A stretch of DNA of 64,000 nt from Streptomyces diastatochromogenes. Its GTDB lineage: Bacteria > Actinomycetota > Actinomycetes > Streptomycetales > Streptomycetaceae. Numbering within the stretch: the stretch's first letter is position 1; each line of letters starts with the position of its first letter. The notes beneath the pieces are model-generated. The model saw only the letters and a program-made list of their open reading frames with translations. It was not told the origin of the DNA and did not search any database. The DNA lies in NCBI RefSeq assembly GCF_002242805.1, contig NZ_MCGQ01000026.1:62001-126000 (forward strand). The letters are read 5' to 3'. Below are positions 22,915-31,245 of the stretch, piece after piece. The translations under genes were made by a program, and so were the position numbers.

Positions 22915-23760
22915 GTGAGTGAAGCCATACCTGTGACCCGGGCCGTCGACTACGGCACCGCCAAGTTGATGCCCGATGTCGATCGCGAGCGGGCCTGGCT
23001 GCTCACCGTCGACGGGGCGCCGCAGTCGTACGTCGATCTGGACGAGCCGACGTATCTGGAGTTCGAGTACGCGCGGCGGCTCGGGTACGTGCTGGACGCC
23101 GTGGCCGAGGAGGGGCGGGCGCTGGACGTGGTGCACCTGGGTGGGGGAGCGCTCACGCTTCCCCGGTACCTCGTCGCCACCCGGCCCGGCTCCCGGCAGG
23201 ACGTCGTCGAGGCCGACCGGGGGCTGCTGGAGCTGGTCGTCGAGCGGCTGCCGCTTCCGCAGGGCTCGGGTGTCGCGCTGCACACCGCCGACGCCCGGGC
23301 CTGGCTCGAGGCCGCCCCGGACGACTCGGCCGACGTGCTGATCGCCGACGTGTTCGGCGGCTCACGGGTCCCGGCCCACCTCACCTCGCTCGCCTACGCC
23401 CGCGAGGCCGAGCGCGTGCTGCGCCCCGGCGGGGTCTATCTGGCCAACCTCGCCGACGCGGCGCCGTTCGGGTTCCTCCGCTCCCAACTGGCCAATCTGG
23501 CAGCCGTGTTCGAGGAGCTGGCGCTGATCGCCGAGCCGGGCGTGCTGCGCGGCCGGCGGTTCGGCAACGCGGTTCTCGTCGCCTCGCACCGGCCCGTCGA
23601 CACGGCCGGCGTGGCTCGTCTCACCGCCGCCGACGTCTTTCCGGCCCGCGTCGAACACGGCGCGGCGCTGCGGGACTTCATCGGCGGCGCCCAGCCGGTC
23701 CACGATGCCGACGCCGTTCCGTCACCCGAGCCCCCTGACGGGGCGTTCGGCATCGGCTGA
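22915..23760 (+). CDS. Spermidine-synthase-like SAM-fold protein
   Basis: The 281-aa protein has a Rossmann-like methyltransferase fold of the polyamine-synthase type: VVHLGGGALTLPRYL (nucleotide-binding loop, near residue 75), VVEADRGLLEL, and DVLIADVFGG in place of the usual gate/catalytic DXX(D/E). The replacement of the catalytic Asp context leaves aminopropyl transfer doubtful. The GTG at 22915 is 7 nt after GACAAT (22903-22908), suggesting a leaderless message. Its last 47 bp are tandemly duplicated at 23779-23825. Confidence 0.75.
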   Translation: MSEAIPVTRAVDYGTAKLMPDVDRERAWLLTVDGAPQSYVDLDEPTYLEFEYARRLGYVLDAVAEEGRALDVVHLGGGALTLPRYLVATRPGSRQDVVEADRGLLELVVERLPLPQGSGVALHTADARAWLEAAPDDSADVLIADVFGGSRVPAHLTSLAYAREAERVLRPGGVYLANLADAAPFGFLRSQLANLAAVFEELALIAEPGVLRGRRFGNAVLVASHRPVDTAGVARLTAADVFPARVEHGAALRDFIGGAQPVHDADAVPSPEPPDGAFGIG

Positions 23761-23825
23761 AGTCCCAGGAGTGTGGCGCCGTACCGTCAGCCGAGCCCCC
23801 CGACGGCGTGTTCGGTATCGGATGA
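23714..23825 (+). repeat. Tandem duplication of a gene tail, 47 bp x 2
   Basis: Copy 1 (23714-23760) is the end of the spermidine-synthase-like gene. Copy 2 (23779-23825) matches at 40 of 47 positions and still reads VPSAEPPDGVFGIG-stop in the same frame sense. On the opposite strand copy 2 forms the last 13 codons of the MFS gene. Confidence 0.75.
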
Positions 23826-25088
23826 CGCGGCCGGAGCGGGCGTCGGTCGCTCGGTGCGGCGGGTCAGGGTGCGGACGTCCGGGACCAGGAGGACCAGGGC
23901 GGTGACCAGGACGACCAGGCCCGCGCAGCCCCAGAGCGCGGTCGTGCGGCCTACGGCGGACTCGGCGGGGCCCGCCAGGGCTGTGGCGAGGGGCATGAGG
24001 GAGACCGAGCCGAACCAGTCGTAGGCCGAGACCCGGGAGAGCTTGTCCTCGGGGATCTCCTGGTGCAGCGCGGTCATCCAGGAGACGCCGAACACCTCCA
24101 CCGTCGTACCCGCGACGAACATGACCACGTAGAGGACGCCCACCGGCACCGGCACGGCGAGTGCGGCCGAGGGCAGGGCCAGTGGGAAGACGCACAGGGT
24201 GCCGGCGAGGAGCAGACGGCGGGGTTTCCAGCGGGTCATCAGCAGGGCGCCGGCCACGGTACCCGCGCCGAACGCGCCCAGCGCCAGGCCCCAGGGGCCC
24301 GCCCCGCCCAGGCTGTCGCGGGCGACGAGCGGGCCGTACACCGCGTCGGCCGCGCCGACCACCGCGTTGGCGATCGAGAACTGGACGACGATGCCCCACA
24401 GCCAGGGGCGGCCGATGAACTCCCGCCAGCCCTCCCGGAGATCGGCCAGCATGCCGTCGCCCGGCTCGCGCGGCGGAATGTGGCTGACGTCGAGGAAGGA
24501 GCGCAGGGCTCCGGCGAGGGCGAAGGCCACCGCGTCGATCGCGAGGACCCAGCCGGGGCCGACCGCCGCGACCAGCGCGCCGCCGAGTGCTGCGCCGCCG
24601 AGGGCCGCTCCCTGGGTGGCCATGCGGAACACCGCGAAGGCGCGGCCCGCCTGCTCGCCCTCGACGGACGACATCAGCATGCCCTCGGCCGCCGGGCCGA
24701 AGAACGCCTGCCCGGTGCCGCCCAGCGCGGTGAGCAGCATCATCTGCCACAGCCGGGGCTCGCCGGTGAGCACGAGCAGCGCGAAGGCCCCCTGGGAGAG
24801 GCAGTTGAGGGCGTTGGCGGCGACCATCACCCGGTGCCGGGGCAGCCGGTCCGCGATCGCGCCGCCGATGAGCAGGAACACCACCAGCGGCAGCGTGCGG
24901 GAGGCGGCCACCAGTCCCACGTCGCCGCCGTCGCCGCCCGCGTCCAGCACCGCGAACGCGGCGGCGATCAGCGAGCCGTTGGCGCCGAGGCTGGTCACGA
25001 TGGCTGCCGCGGTCAGTAAGGAGTAGTTGCGGCCCGCCCAGGCGGGTCTGCGGGAACGGGCTGCGGAGGAGCCGGTGGTGGAGGTCAC
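23787..25088 (-). CDS. MFS exporter (enterobactin exporter EntS-like type)
   Basis: The 433-aa protein has about 12 hydrophobic segments and the MFS loop motif (GGAIADRLPRHRVM near residue 75). The half-to-half spacing fits the 12-TM EntS/drug-resistance branch. Substrate unknown. The C-terminal residues (SSDTEHAVGGLG) are encoded antisense to a duplicated piece of the convergent gene's tail. Start at ATG 25088. Confidence 0.85.
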   Translation of the reverse strand: MTSTTGSSAARSRRPAWAGRNYSLLTAAAIVTSLGANGSLIAAAFAVLDAGGDGGDVGLVAASRTLPLVVFLLIGGAIADRLPRHRVMVAANALNCLSQGAFALLVLTGEPRLWQMMLLTALGGTGQAFFGPAAEGMLMSSVEGEQAGRAFAVFRMATQGAALGGAALGGALVAAVGPGWVLAIDAVAFALAGALRSFLDVSHIPPREPGDGMLADLREGWREFIGRPWLWGIVVQFSIANAVVGAADAVYGPLVARDSLGGAGPWGLALGAFGAGTVAGALLMTRWKPRRLLLAGTLCVFPLALPSAALAVPVPVGVLYVVMFVAGTTVEVFGVSWMTALHQEIPEDKLSRVSAYDWFGSVSLMPLATALAGPAESAVGRTTALWGCAGLVVLVTALVLLVPDVRTLTRRTERPTPAPAASSDTEHAVGGLG

Positions 25089-25152
25089 CGGGCGACTATC
25101 GCCGCCTGCTGTCCGGCCCGCAAACGGTTTCCCCGCGTCCCGCGCCCGTCCG

Positions 25153-26190
25153 TCAGCCGCTCTCCGTCGGGTCGCCGTGCAGCCGTACCGTGCTGAGGAT
25201 CTTCATGATCGTCGCGGTGTCGACCTCGTTGTGCACGCCCTTGGCGCCGTAGAAGTCGAACGACACGATGTCGTCGGCCGAGTTCTTGAAGGCGAAGGTC
25301 AGGGCCTTGCCGTCGCTCGCGCACTTGCCCTTCTGCGGGCTGCCCGAGGAGCGGGCCCACGCGTAGGCGCCCTGGAGGCCCGACGCGGTCTTGTAGGGCG
25401 TGGCCTTCCTGTCGAAGGTGATGCTCTTCTTGTTCGGCTGGGTGTAGCCGCCGTAGACGTACCAGGGCACCCGCGTGACCGCGGCGTCGGCGGGGCTCTT
25501 CGCGCCGTTCTCGCCCCGGGTGCCGGCGACGGCCAGCGGGGTGTCCTCGCTCTTGCCGTCCTTGTCGCTGTCGGTCGTGCACCACTTCGACTGGTACTCG
25601 GCCGGGCCGGACACGGAGGTGATCAGCTTGTCGTTGTCGGCGTGGTCCTCCATGAAGACGGAGGTGCCCGGGGAGTCGACCTCCCAGTCGGCCGGGACCT
25701 CGAACGCCGTGCCGAACTTGGGGTTGGCGACGACCTTCCAGCCCGCGACGGTCGGCTTCTCGGTCGAGTCGCCGCGCGGGTCGTCGTCCGTCGGGGACGA
25801 GGTCGCCGTCGGGTCCGTCGTCGGCGACTGGCTCGTCTTCTGCTTGTCCTTGCCGCTGTCGGCCTCGTCCTTCTTGGAGCCGCCGAGCACCACGAACGCG
25901 GTGACACCCGCCGCGACGACGACAGCCGTGGCCGCGACGATCGCGACCAGCTTGGTCCGGCCACCACCGCCGCCGCCACCGCTCTGCGGCGGCTGCGGCT
26001 GCGGAGCGCCGGCGGGAGCGGTCGCTCCCCACTGAGGCTGCTGCCCGTACGGATTCGGCTGCTGGCCCTGCTGCGGGTACTGCTGGTAGCCGGGCTGCTG
26101 GTACGGATTCGGCTGCTGGTAACCCGGCTGCTGGTACGGGTTGTTCTGCGGGTTCTGCGCGCCCCCTGGCGGCTGCTCTCCTGGCCACAT
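25153..26190 (-). CDS. Pro/Gln-rich single-pass membrane protein, paralog 1
   Basis: The 345-aa protein starts MWPGEQPPGG and has about 75 residues of NPYQQPGYQQ-type repeats facing the cytoplasm, one transmembrane helix (VAIVAATAVVVAAGVTAFVV, about residues 88-107), a Ser/Thr/Asp-rich spacer and an extracellular domain of about 190 residues with GWKVVANPKFGTAFEVPADW and two Cys (SKWC, KGKC). It is a close paralog of the next gene upstream. Function unknown. The tail resembles those of Streptomyces proteins with intrinsically disordered proline-rich N-termini. Confidence 0.75.
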   Translation of the reverse strand: MWPGEQPPGGAQNPQNNPYQQPGYQQPNPYQQPGYQQYPQQGQQPNPYGQQPQWGATAPAGAPQPQPPQSGGGGGGGRTKLVAIVAATAVVVAAGVTAFVVLGGSKKDEADSGKDKQKTSQSPTTDPTATSSPTDDDPRGDSTEKPTVAGWKVVANPKFGTAFEVPADWEVDSPGTSVFMEDHADNDKLITSVSGPAEYQSKWCTTDSDKDGKSEDTPLAVAGTRGENGAKSPADAAVTRVPWYVYGGYTQPNKKSITFDRKATPYKTASGLQGAYAWARSSGSPQKGKCASDGKALTFAFKNSADDIVSFDFYGAKGVHNEVDTATIMKILSTVRLHGDPTESG

Positions 26191-26222
26191 GGCGAGTAAC
26201 CCTAGTGGGCCCGGGGACACGA

Positions 26223-26256
26223 TTCGGTCACCGGCCCTTGTCAGGGCCGTACCGAA
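26223..26256 (-). terminator. Hairpin between the two paralogous membrane-protein genes
   Basis: GGCCCT-tgtc-AGGGCC (26233-26248) is extended by an outer TTCGGT/ACCGAA pair (26223-26228, 26251-26256). It lies in the 84-bp gap after the upstream paralog's stop, so the two are probably separate transcripts or attenuated. Confidence 0.55.
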
Positions 26257-26274
26257 CCAGGAGCGAGACGCCTC

Positions 26275-27318
26275 TCAGGAGTGCGACTTCTCGTCGTACA
26301 GCCGCACGGTCCGCATGATCTTACGGATCGTCGCGTCCGGGACCTCCTCCGAGACGCCCTTGGCGCCGAAGAAGGACCACGACAGCATGGCGCCGTCCGA
26401 GTCCTTGAAGGCGAACGTCGTCGCCTTGCCGTCGGTGTCGCACTTGTGCCGCTTGGCGACCCCGGACGATTGGGAGGTGGCGACGCTGCCCGTGATGCCG
26501 GACGCGGTGGTGTACGACGTGACCGGGCCGGTCGTGACCTTCTTGTGGTCCGGCTGCGTGTACCAGCCGTAGACCCAGTTCGCCGAGTCCTGGCGGGCGA
26601 CCTCGGCGGTGCTCTTGGCGCCCTTGTTCCCGCGCGTGCCCACGTTCGCCAGCGAGGTGTAGTCGGTCTTGCCGTCCCTGTCCTCGTCCGTGCCGCACCA
26701 CTTCGCCTTCAGCACGGCGGGGGCCTTCATGCCGACCAGGAACTTGCCGTCGGGGTCCTGGGGGTCGGTGCCCTCGGTGACGTAGGTGATCCAGTCCTTG
26801 GAGCGCACCTGCCAGTCGGCGGGCACGTCGAAGGCGACGCCGGTGACCGGGTTCACCACGACCTTCCAGCCGGCCACGGTCGGCTTCGGGACGTCGTCGG
26901 CAGAGCGCGGGGCGTCCGTGACCGACGGGGTGGCGGAGGTGGGCGAGGACGCGGTGGGGCCGGGACGGGCCTCGTCGTCACTCTTGCCGCCCAGCAGCAG
27001 GACCCCGGTCACACAGGCCGCGACGACCACGGCCGCCGCGGCGAGGATCGCCACGAGCTTGGTGCGACCGCCGCCCGGCTGCGGCTGCGGTGCCGGGGGC
27101 TGTGCCCATGGGGCGGGCGGCTGCTGCCCGGCGTATGGGTTGGGTTGTTGTCCGGCGTATGGGTTGGGCTGCTGTCCGCCGTACGGATTCGGCTGTTGCT
27201 GGTACGGATTCGGCTGCTGGTGCCCTGGCTGTTGATACGGGTTGGGCTGCTGGGAGCCGGGCTGCTGGTACGGGTTGTGCTGCTGGCCGCTTCCCGGCGG
27301 CTGTTCCCCTGGCCACAT
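26275..27318 (-). CDS. Pro/Gln-rich single-pass membrane protein, paralog 2
   Basis: The 347-aa protein shares every part of paralog 1: MWPGEQPPG start, NPYQQPG and NPYAGQQP repeats, one helix (LVAILAAAAVVVAACVTGVLLL), acidic linker and an extracellular domain with GWKVVVNPVTGVAFDVPADW, the AKWCGTDEDRDGK segment and a second Cys (RHKC). The tandem order and domain match indicate duplication with divergence. Divergent from the hotdog thioesterase gene. Function unknown. A cell-surface sensor or secretion accessory is only a guess. Confidence 0.75.
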   Translation of the reverse strand: MWPGEQPPGSGQQHNPYQQPGSQQPNPYQQPGHQQPNPYQQQPNPYGGQQPNPYAGQQPNPYAGQQPPAPWAQPPAPQPQPGGGRTKLVAILAAAAVVVAACVTGVLLLGGKSDDEARPGPTASSPTSATPSVTDAPRSADDVPKPTVAGWKVVVNPVTGVAFDVPADWQVRSKDWITYVTEGTDPQDPDGKFLVGMKAPAVLKAKWCGTDEDRDGKTDYTSLANVGTRGNKGAKSTAEVARQDSANWVYGWYTQPDHKKVTTGPVTSYTTASGITGSVATSQSSGVAKRHKCDTDGKATTFAFKDSDGAMLSWSFFGAKGVSEEVPDATIRKIMRTVRLYDEKSHS

Positions 27319-27367
27319 GGGCCGCAACGATACAGCGGTGATCACCGGTGGCACTGGCCAGCCGTGC

Positions 27368-27379
27368 TACTCATGAGTA
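27368..27379. promoter_or_regulatory. 12-bp palindrome in a divergent promoter region
   Basis: TACTCATGAGTA is a perfect palindrome in the 71-bp gap between the membrane-protein gene and the thioesterase gene, 10 bp before the latter's ATG. Candidate operator. The regulator is unknown. Confidence 0.45.
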
Positions 27380-27389
27380 ACATGGCCGC

Positions 27390-27848
27390 ATGAGCGCAGA
27401 CCAGATGTCGATCGGCGACATGCTCGCCGCCACCGTGCCGATGGCCCGGACGCTGAACCTGGAGTTCCTGGAGACCTCTCCGGAGCAGGCCGTGGTGTCC
27501 CTGCCGGACCAGGGCGAGTACCACAACCACGTGGGCGGGCCGCACGCCGGCGCGATGTTCACGCTCGGGGAGTCGGCCAGCGGCGCCATCGTGCTGGCCG
27601 CGTTCGGCGACCAGCTCTCGCGCGCCGTGCCGCTCGCCGTGCGGGCCGAGATCGCCTACAAGAAGCTGGCGATGGGCGCCGTCACCGCGACCGCGAAGCT
27701 GGGCCGCCCGGCCGCCGAGGTCGTGGCCGAACTGGACGCGGGGCAGCGTCCCGAGTTCCCGGTGACGATCGAGATCCGCCGTGCGGACGGAGCCGTCACG
27801 AGTGAGATGCAGGTCGTGTGGACGCTGCGTCCCAACAGTAAGGACTGA
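27390..27848 (+). CDS. Hotdog-fold thioesterase (PaaI/DUF4442 type)
   Basis: The 152-aa protein fits the single-hotdog thioesterase pattern: a helix with HVGGPHAGAMFTLGESASGAI (about residues 46-66) that carries the usual substrate-pocket residues, then strands with AEIAYKKLAMG. It would hydrolyse an acyl-CoA, but the substrate cannot be told. ATG at 27390. It is followed by a short tandem repeat and then by galU on the other strand. Confidence 0.8.
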   Translation: MSADQMSIGDMLAATVPMARTLNLEFLETSPEQAVVSLPDQGEYHNHVGGPHAGAMFTLGESASGAIVLAAFGDQLSRAVPLAVRAEIAYKKLAMGAVTATAKLGRPAAEVVAELDAGQRPEFPVTIEIRRADGAVTSEMQVVWTLRPNSKD

Positions 27849-27850
27849 TA

Positions 27851-27904
27851 CGGGACTTGTAGGATCTGCGGGACTTCTCGGGCCTGCGGGACTTGTAGGG
27901 CCGG
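27851..27904 (+). repeat. Three tandem 18-bp units
   Basis: CGGGACTTGTAGGATCTG, CGGGACTTCTCGGGCCTG and CGGGACTTGTAGGGCCGG follow each other without gaps just after the thioesterase stop. Non-coding here as far as I can see. Confidence 0.85.
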
Positions 27905-27965
27905 CAGGTATGGGGGGAGGGGTCCGGGTGGGCCCCTCCCCGTCGCGTTTCCCCGCCGCGTCGCC

Positions 27966-28919
27966 TCAGGCCGCCCGGCGCCGGTCCCCGATGCCGGCCT
28001 CGCCGTCCTCCAGTCCCGCCACGAACTCCCTGAGCCAGCCCCGGAATTCGGGGCCCAGGTCCGGGCGGGCGCAGGCCAGGCGGACCACCGTGCGCAGATA
28101 GTCCGCCTTGTCGCCGGTGTCGTAGCGCAGGCCGTCGAAGACGACGCCGTGCACCGTGCCGCTCGCGGCCAGGTCCTGGAGGGCGTCCGTCAGCTGGATC
28201 TCGCCGCCGCGGCCCGGCGGGGTGCGTTCCAGGACGCCGAAGACGGCGGGGTCGAGGACGTAGCGGCCGATGACCGCGTAGCGGCTCGGCGCCTTCTCGG
28301 GTGACGGCTTCTCGACCAGACCGGTGACGCGTACGACACCCTCCTCGCCGGTGGGTTCCACCGCCGCGCAGCCGTAGAGATGGATCTGCGCCGGGTCGAC
28401 CTCCATCAGCGCGACCACGGTGCCCGCGTACCGGTCGCGCACGTCCAGCATGCGGCTGAGCAGGGTCTCGCGCGGGTCGATCAGGTCGTCGCCGAGCAGG
28501 ACGGCGAAGGGCTGGTTGCCGACGTGGTGGCGGGCGCAGAGCACGGCGTGGCCGAGGCCGAGCGGGTCGCCCTGGCGGATGTGGTGGATGTCGGCGAGCC
28601 GTGCGGGATCGCGTACGGCGTCCAGGCGCACGGTGTCGCCCTTCGCCGCCAGGGCCTGCTCCAGCTCGAAGGCGCTGTCGAAGTGGTCCTCGATGGCGCG
28701 CTTGTGCCGGCCGGTGACCATCAGGATGTCGTCGAGACCGGCCGCCGCGGCCTCCTCGACGACGTACTGGATGGCCGGCTTGTCGACGACGGGGAGCATC
28801 TCCTTCGGCGTCGCCTTGGTCGCGGGCAGGAACCGGGTGCCGAGCCCGGCGGCCGGGACGACCGCCTTGCGCACCTGGCGTGGGGAGGCGGGGGTCGCTG
28901 TGGAGTGGGGGGCGATCAT
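27966..28919 (-). CDS. galU: UTP-glucose-1-phosphate uridylyltransferase
   Basis: The 317-aa enzyme makes UDP-glucose for envelope polymers and glycosyl transfer. The nucleotide loop AAGLGTRFLPATKATPKEML, the catalytic-region VDKPAIQYVVEEA, the metal-site DD (LLGDDLIDP) and VEKP are all present. The ATG at 28919 gives a normal N-terminus (RKAVVPAAGLGTRF within 30 residues). A longer in-frame start at 29030 (MAHEISNF) has a ribosome-like GGAAAG and is a real alternative, but the extra 37 residues are not family-like. UDP-glucose could feed the glycosyltransferase of the nearby cluster, though no operon link exists. Confidence 0.92.
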   Translation of the reverse strand: MIAPHSTATPASPRQVRKAVVPAAGLGTRFLPATKATPKEMLPVVDKPAIQYVVEEAAAAGLDDILMVTGRHKRAIEDHFDSAFELEQALAAKGDTVRLDAVRDPARLADIHHIRQGDPLGLGHAVLCARHHVGNQPFAVLLGDDLIDPRETLLSRMLDVRDRYAGTVVALMEVDPAQIHLYGCAAVEPTGEEGVVRVTGLVEKPSPEKAPSRYAVIGRYVLDPAVFGVLERTPPGRGGEIQLTDALQDLAASGTVHGVVFDGLRYDTGDKADYLRTVVRLACARPDLGPEFRGWLREFVAGLEDGEAGIGDRRRAA

Positions 28920-29030
28920 GCGGCCATGCTGGGGCACGCGGATGAGAGTGCGCCGAGAGGAACGTGGGAACCGGCTGTGGGTGTCCGCCGAGAGGTCGGC
29001 GGGCGGGAAGTTGGAGATTTCGTGTGCCAT

Positions 29031-29239
29031 CCGGCTTTCCCTGCACACAAGTTGGGTGTCAGGCAACCGCTTGCCTTGTTAGAGGCGTGTGGATACCGCC
29101 GGTAACTGTTGTGTATTTCCCTGACTTTGACGCCCAGGCATTCGAACTTCTTGTTTCCTGTGAGGCGCGTGTGCGAAGGTGAGCCTTCCTGTGAGGGGGC
29201 AAAGGCCGGAACCGAACGGCAAGGCCGGGCCCCTCAGGT
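29031..29239. other. Divergent promoter region of galU and the lectin gene
   Basis: About 209 bp, rather A/T-rich for this genome. It holds a perfect inverted repeat AGGCAA-N4-TTGCCT at 29061-29076 (possible operator) and no supported gene. A 2 x 15-bp repeat follows at 29240-29269. Confidence 0.45.
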
Positions 29240-29269
29240 ATGCACCAATCAGGCATGCACCAATCAGGC
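29240..29269 (+). repeat. Perfect 2 x 15-bp tandem repeat in a leader
   Basis: ATGCACCAATCAGGC occurs twice head to tail, followed by CAGGCA-like remnants. It lies about 65 bp upstream of the chosen start of the lectin-type gene and would otherwise encode MHQSGMHQSG in the same frame. Confidence 0.85.
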
Positions 29270-29332
29270 ACTGCTTTCCGACGGGGCGCCATTTCGGATG
29301 CCGCCCTGCGGCTGGAAAGGAAATGGTGTTCC

Positions 29333-31180
29333 GTGCAGTCCCCCTACCCCCCACGCCCGCCGTTCCCGCCCCGCCCCGGTTCGCTGCCGGGAGAGTCCGA
29401 CCGTGATCTCGTCGCCCGGCTGGGCGACCCCGGTGACGGCCGCCATCACGCTGTCGCCCTGCTGCTGGCCCGGCACTGGCGGGCCACCCGTGACTACGCG
29501 ATCGTCTGCCTGGCCGCTGCCGGGCCCACGGCACAGCTGGTGGCCACCGCCGCCTTCCAGCAGGTACTCGGCCGGCTGACGGGCGGGGCGGTCGGCGGCG
29601 CCCTGCGCCCGCAGCTGCTGGTGGCCGTCCGGGAGACCGTCCGCGCCTGGGCCGCCGACGAGAGCGCCTGCGTGGTCATGCCGGAATTGCGCAAACCCAC
29701 CGGTGGTCGTGGTCTACGCGCGACGATGCCCGGCACGCCCGAAAGGCGGCAACTCGCCGAACGCGCATTCCAGGCCCTGCCCGGCGCCTCCCAATGCCTT
29801 CTGTGGCATACCGAGGTCGAGGCGGAGCCCATAAACATACCCGCCGGTCTGTCGGGCGTGGACGCGCCCACCGCCGCGACCGCCCTTGAGCAGGCACGCG
29901 AGCAATTCCGGGCGGGCTGCGTACGCGCCCACCGGGAACTCGCACCCTCCAGGGAATGCCGCTTCTACAACCGCCTCCTGGACGTCCCCATTCGCCGTGG
30001 CGGCTCCCTGCTGCCGGATGTTCAGGAGCATCTGGCGGCGTGCCGCCACTGCCGGCACGCCGCCGAACAGCTCAGCCATTTCGAGGGCGGCCTGGAAGTC
30101 CTGCTCGCCGAGACCGTGCTCGGCTGGGGAGCGCGCCGCTATCTCGACTCCCGGCCCGGCCGCGGCGCCCTGGAGGAGTCGCCCGCGCCCCACGTCGCAG
30201 GCCCCGCGCCGGGGGGCCGGCACCGCACGATGCCCGAGGGCAGGCGTCGTACGGCCCTGGCGGTGGGCGTCGGCCTCACCTCGCTCGCGCTGCTCGCCAC
30301 CGTGCTCGTGGCCAAGGGCTGGTCCGATGACAACGGTGTCCCGGGGCCCGGGGCCACCTGGGGTGCCCCGGTGGGCAGTTCCGCCCGCCCCGGCGCCGAC
30401 AGCGAGCGGCCTCCCGCGGCCTCCCCGTCCGCCGCCTCGGTCGGCGATCCCGTCGAGGTCGCCCACGGCAGGCTGCGCAGCCTCGTCTCCGGGCTCTGTC
30501 TGGACGCCGGTGGGGGGAGGGCCGAGGCGGGCGCGGGTGCTGTGCTGGCGGGGTGTTCGTCCGCCGGATCGCAGCAGTGGTCGTACCAGGACGACGGACT
30601 GCTGCGGAGCGCCGCCGATCCCACGCTGTGCCTGGCCGCCGACCCGGGGACGCGGGGCGTCGTGGTGTCCGGCTGTGTCGTGCACGCCGGGGAGGTGTCG
30701 TACGACCTCACGGTCCGGGGCGAACTCCTGCTGCGCAGCCCCAAGGGCCTCGCCCTCGCGCCGGGACCGGGGGACTCCTCGACGCGGGTGGTGGTCGCGG
30801 CGCGTGACGGCTCCAGGGGGCAGCGGTGGGTTCTGGAGGCGGGGGTGGGTGTGCGACCGGGGCGGGGCGCCCTGCCGGATGGGCCGGACGTGCCGGACCC
30901 CGGGCGGCCCGAATCCTCGGAGGGGGCCGCCGAGCAGCCGCCGCCCGGGCGGTCGGACAAGGGCACCCCGAACAAGAAGCAGGGGCAGGGGTCCGGACAG
31001 GGGCACGGGAGTCGGCCGACCGGGTCGGAGTACGAGACCCGGATCGCCCAGGTCGGCGCCCACGAGGATCCCGGCGCGGCGGAGTCCGCCCCTCCCGAGG
31101 GCCCGGTGAGTGAGGTCGTCTCCCCGATCGCGGGCACCGTCGCCTCCGTACCGGCGGCTGTCGGCTCACTGCTCGGCTGA
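29333..31180 (+). CDS. Sigma-like/zinc-finger/TM protein fused to a ricin-type lectin domain
   Basis: The 615-aa protein joins four parts. Residues about 20-220 resemble an ECF sigma factor: region-2-like HWRATRDYAIVCLAA and region-4-like FQALPGASQCLLWHTEVEAEP. A short HLAACRHCRHAAEQL segment (near residue 235) resembles an anti-sigma zinc finger. One transmembrane helix follows (LAVGVGLTSLALLATVLVA, about 310-330). The outer part has a ricin-B trefoil (RSLVSGLCLDAG, CSSAGSQQWSY, CLAADPG, QRWVLE; about 385-510) and a disordered tail. It would couple sugar binding outside to transcription or complex assembly inside. Start at GTG 29333 with GGAAAGGA 12 nt upstream. Downstream hairpin at 31186-31215. 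Confidence 0.7.
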   Translation: MQSPYPPRPPFPPRPGSLPGESDRDLVARLGDPGDGRHHAVALLLARHWRATRDYAIVCLAAAGPTAQLVATAAFQQVLGRLTGGAVGGALRPQLLVAVRETVRAWAADESACVVMPELRKPTGGRGLRATMPGTPERRQLAERAFQALPGASQCLLWHTEVEAEPINIPAGLSGVDAPTAATALEQAREQFRAGCVRAHRELAPSRECRFYNRLLDVPIRRGGSLLPDVQEHLAACRHCRHAAEQLSHFEGGLEVLLAETVLGWGARRYLDSRPGRGALEESPAPHVAGPAPGGRHRTMPEGRRRTALAVGVGLTSLALLATVLVAKGWSDDNGVPGPGATWGAPVGSSARPGADSERPPAASPSAASVGDPVEVAHGRLRSLVSGLCLDAGGGRAEAGAGAVLAGCSSAGSQQWSYQDDGLLRSAADPTLCLAADPGTRGVVVSGCVVHAGEVSYDLTVRGELLLRSPKGLALAPGPGDSSTRVVVAARDGSRGQRWVLEAGVGVRPGRGALPDGPDVPDPGRPESSEGAAEQPPPGRSDKGTPNKKQGQGSGQGHGSRPTGSEYETRIAQVGAHEDPGAAESAPPEGPVSEVVSPIAGTVASVPAAVGSLLG

Positions 31181-31185
31181 CACCC

Positions 31186-31215
31186 GGGGGCCACCGCGGA
31201 GACGCGGTGGCCCCC
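31186..31215 (+). terminator. Strong terminator after the lectin gene
   Basis: GGGGGCCACCGCG pairs perfectly with CGCGGTGGCCCCC around a GAGA tetraloop, 5 bases after the stop codon. It separates this gene from the biosynthetic cluster that follows. Confidence 0.8.
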
Positions 31216-31245
31216 GCCCGCCGTCCACCGGCCATCACGCCGTCC

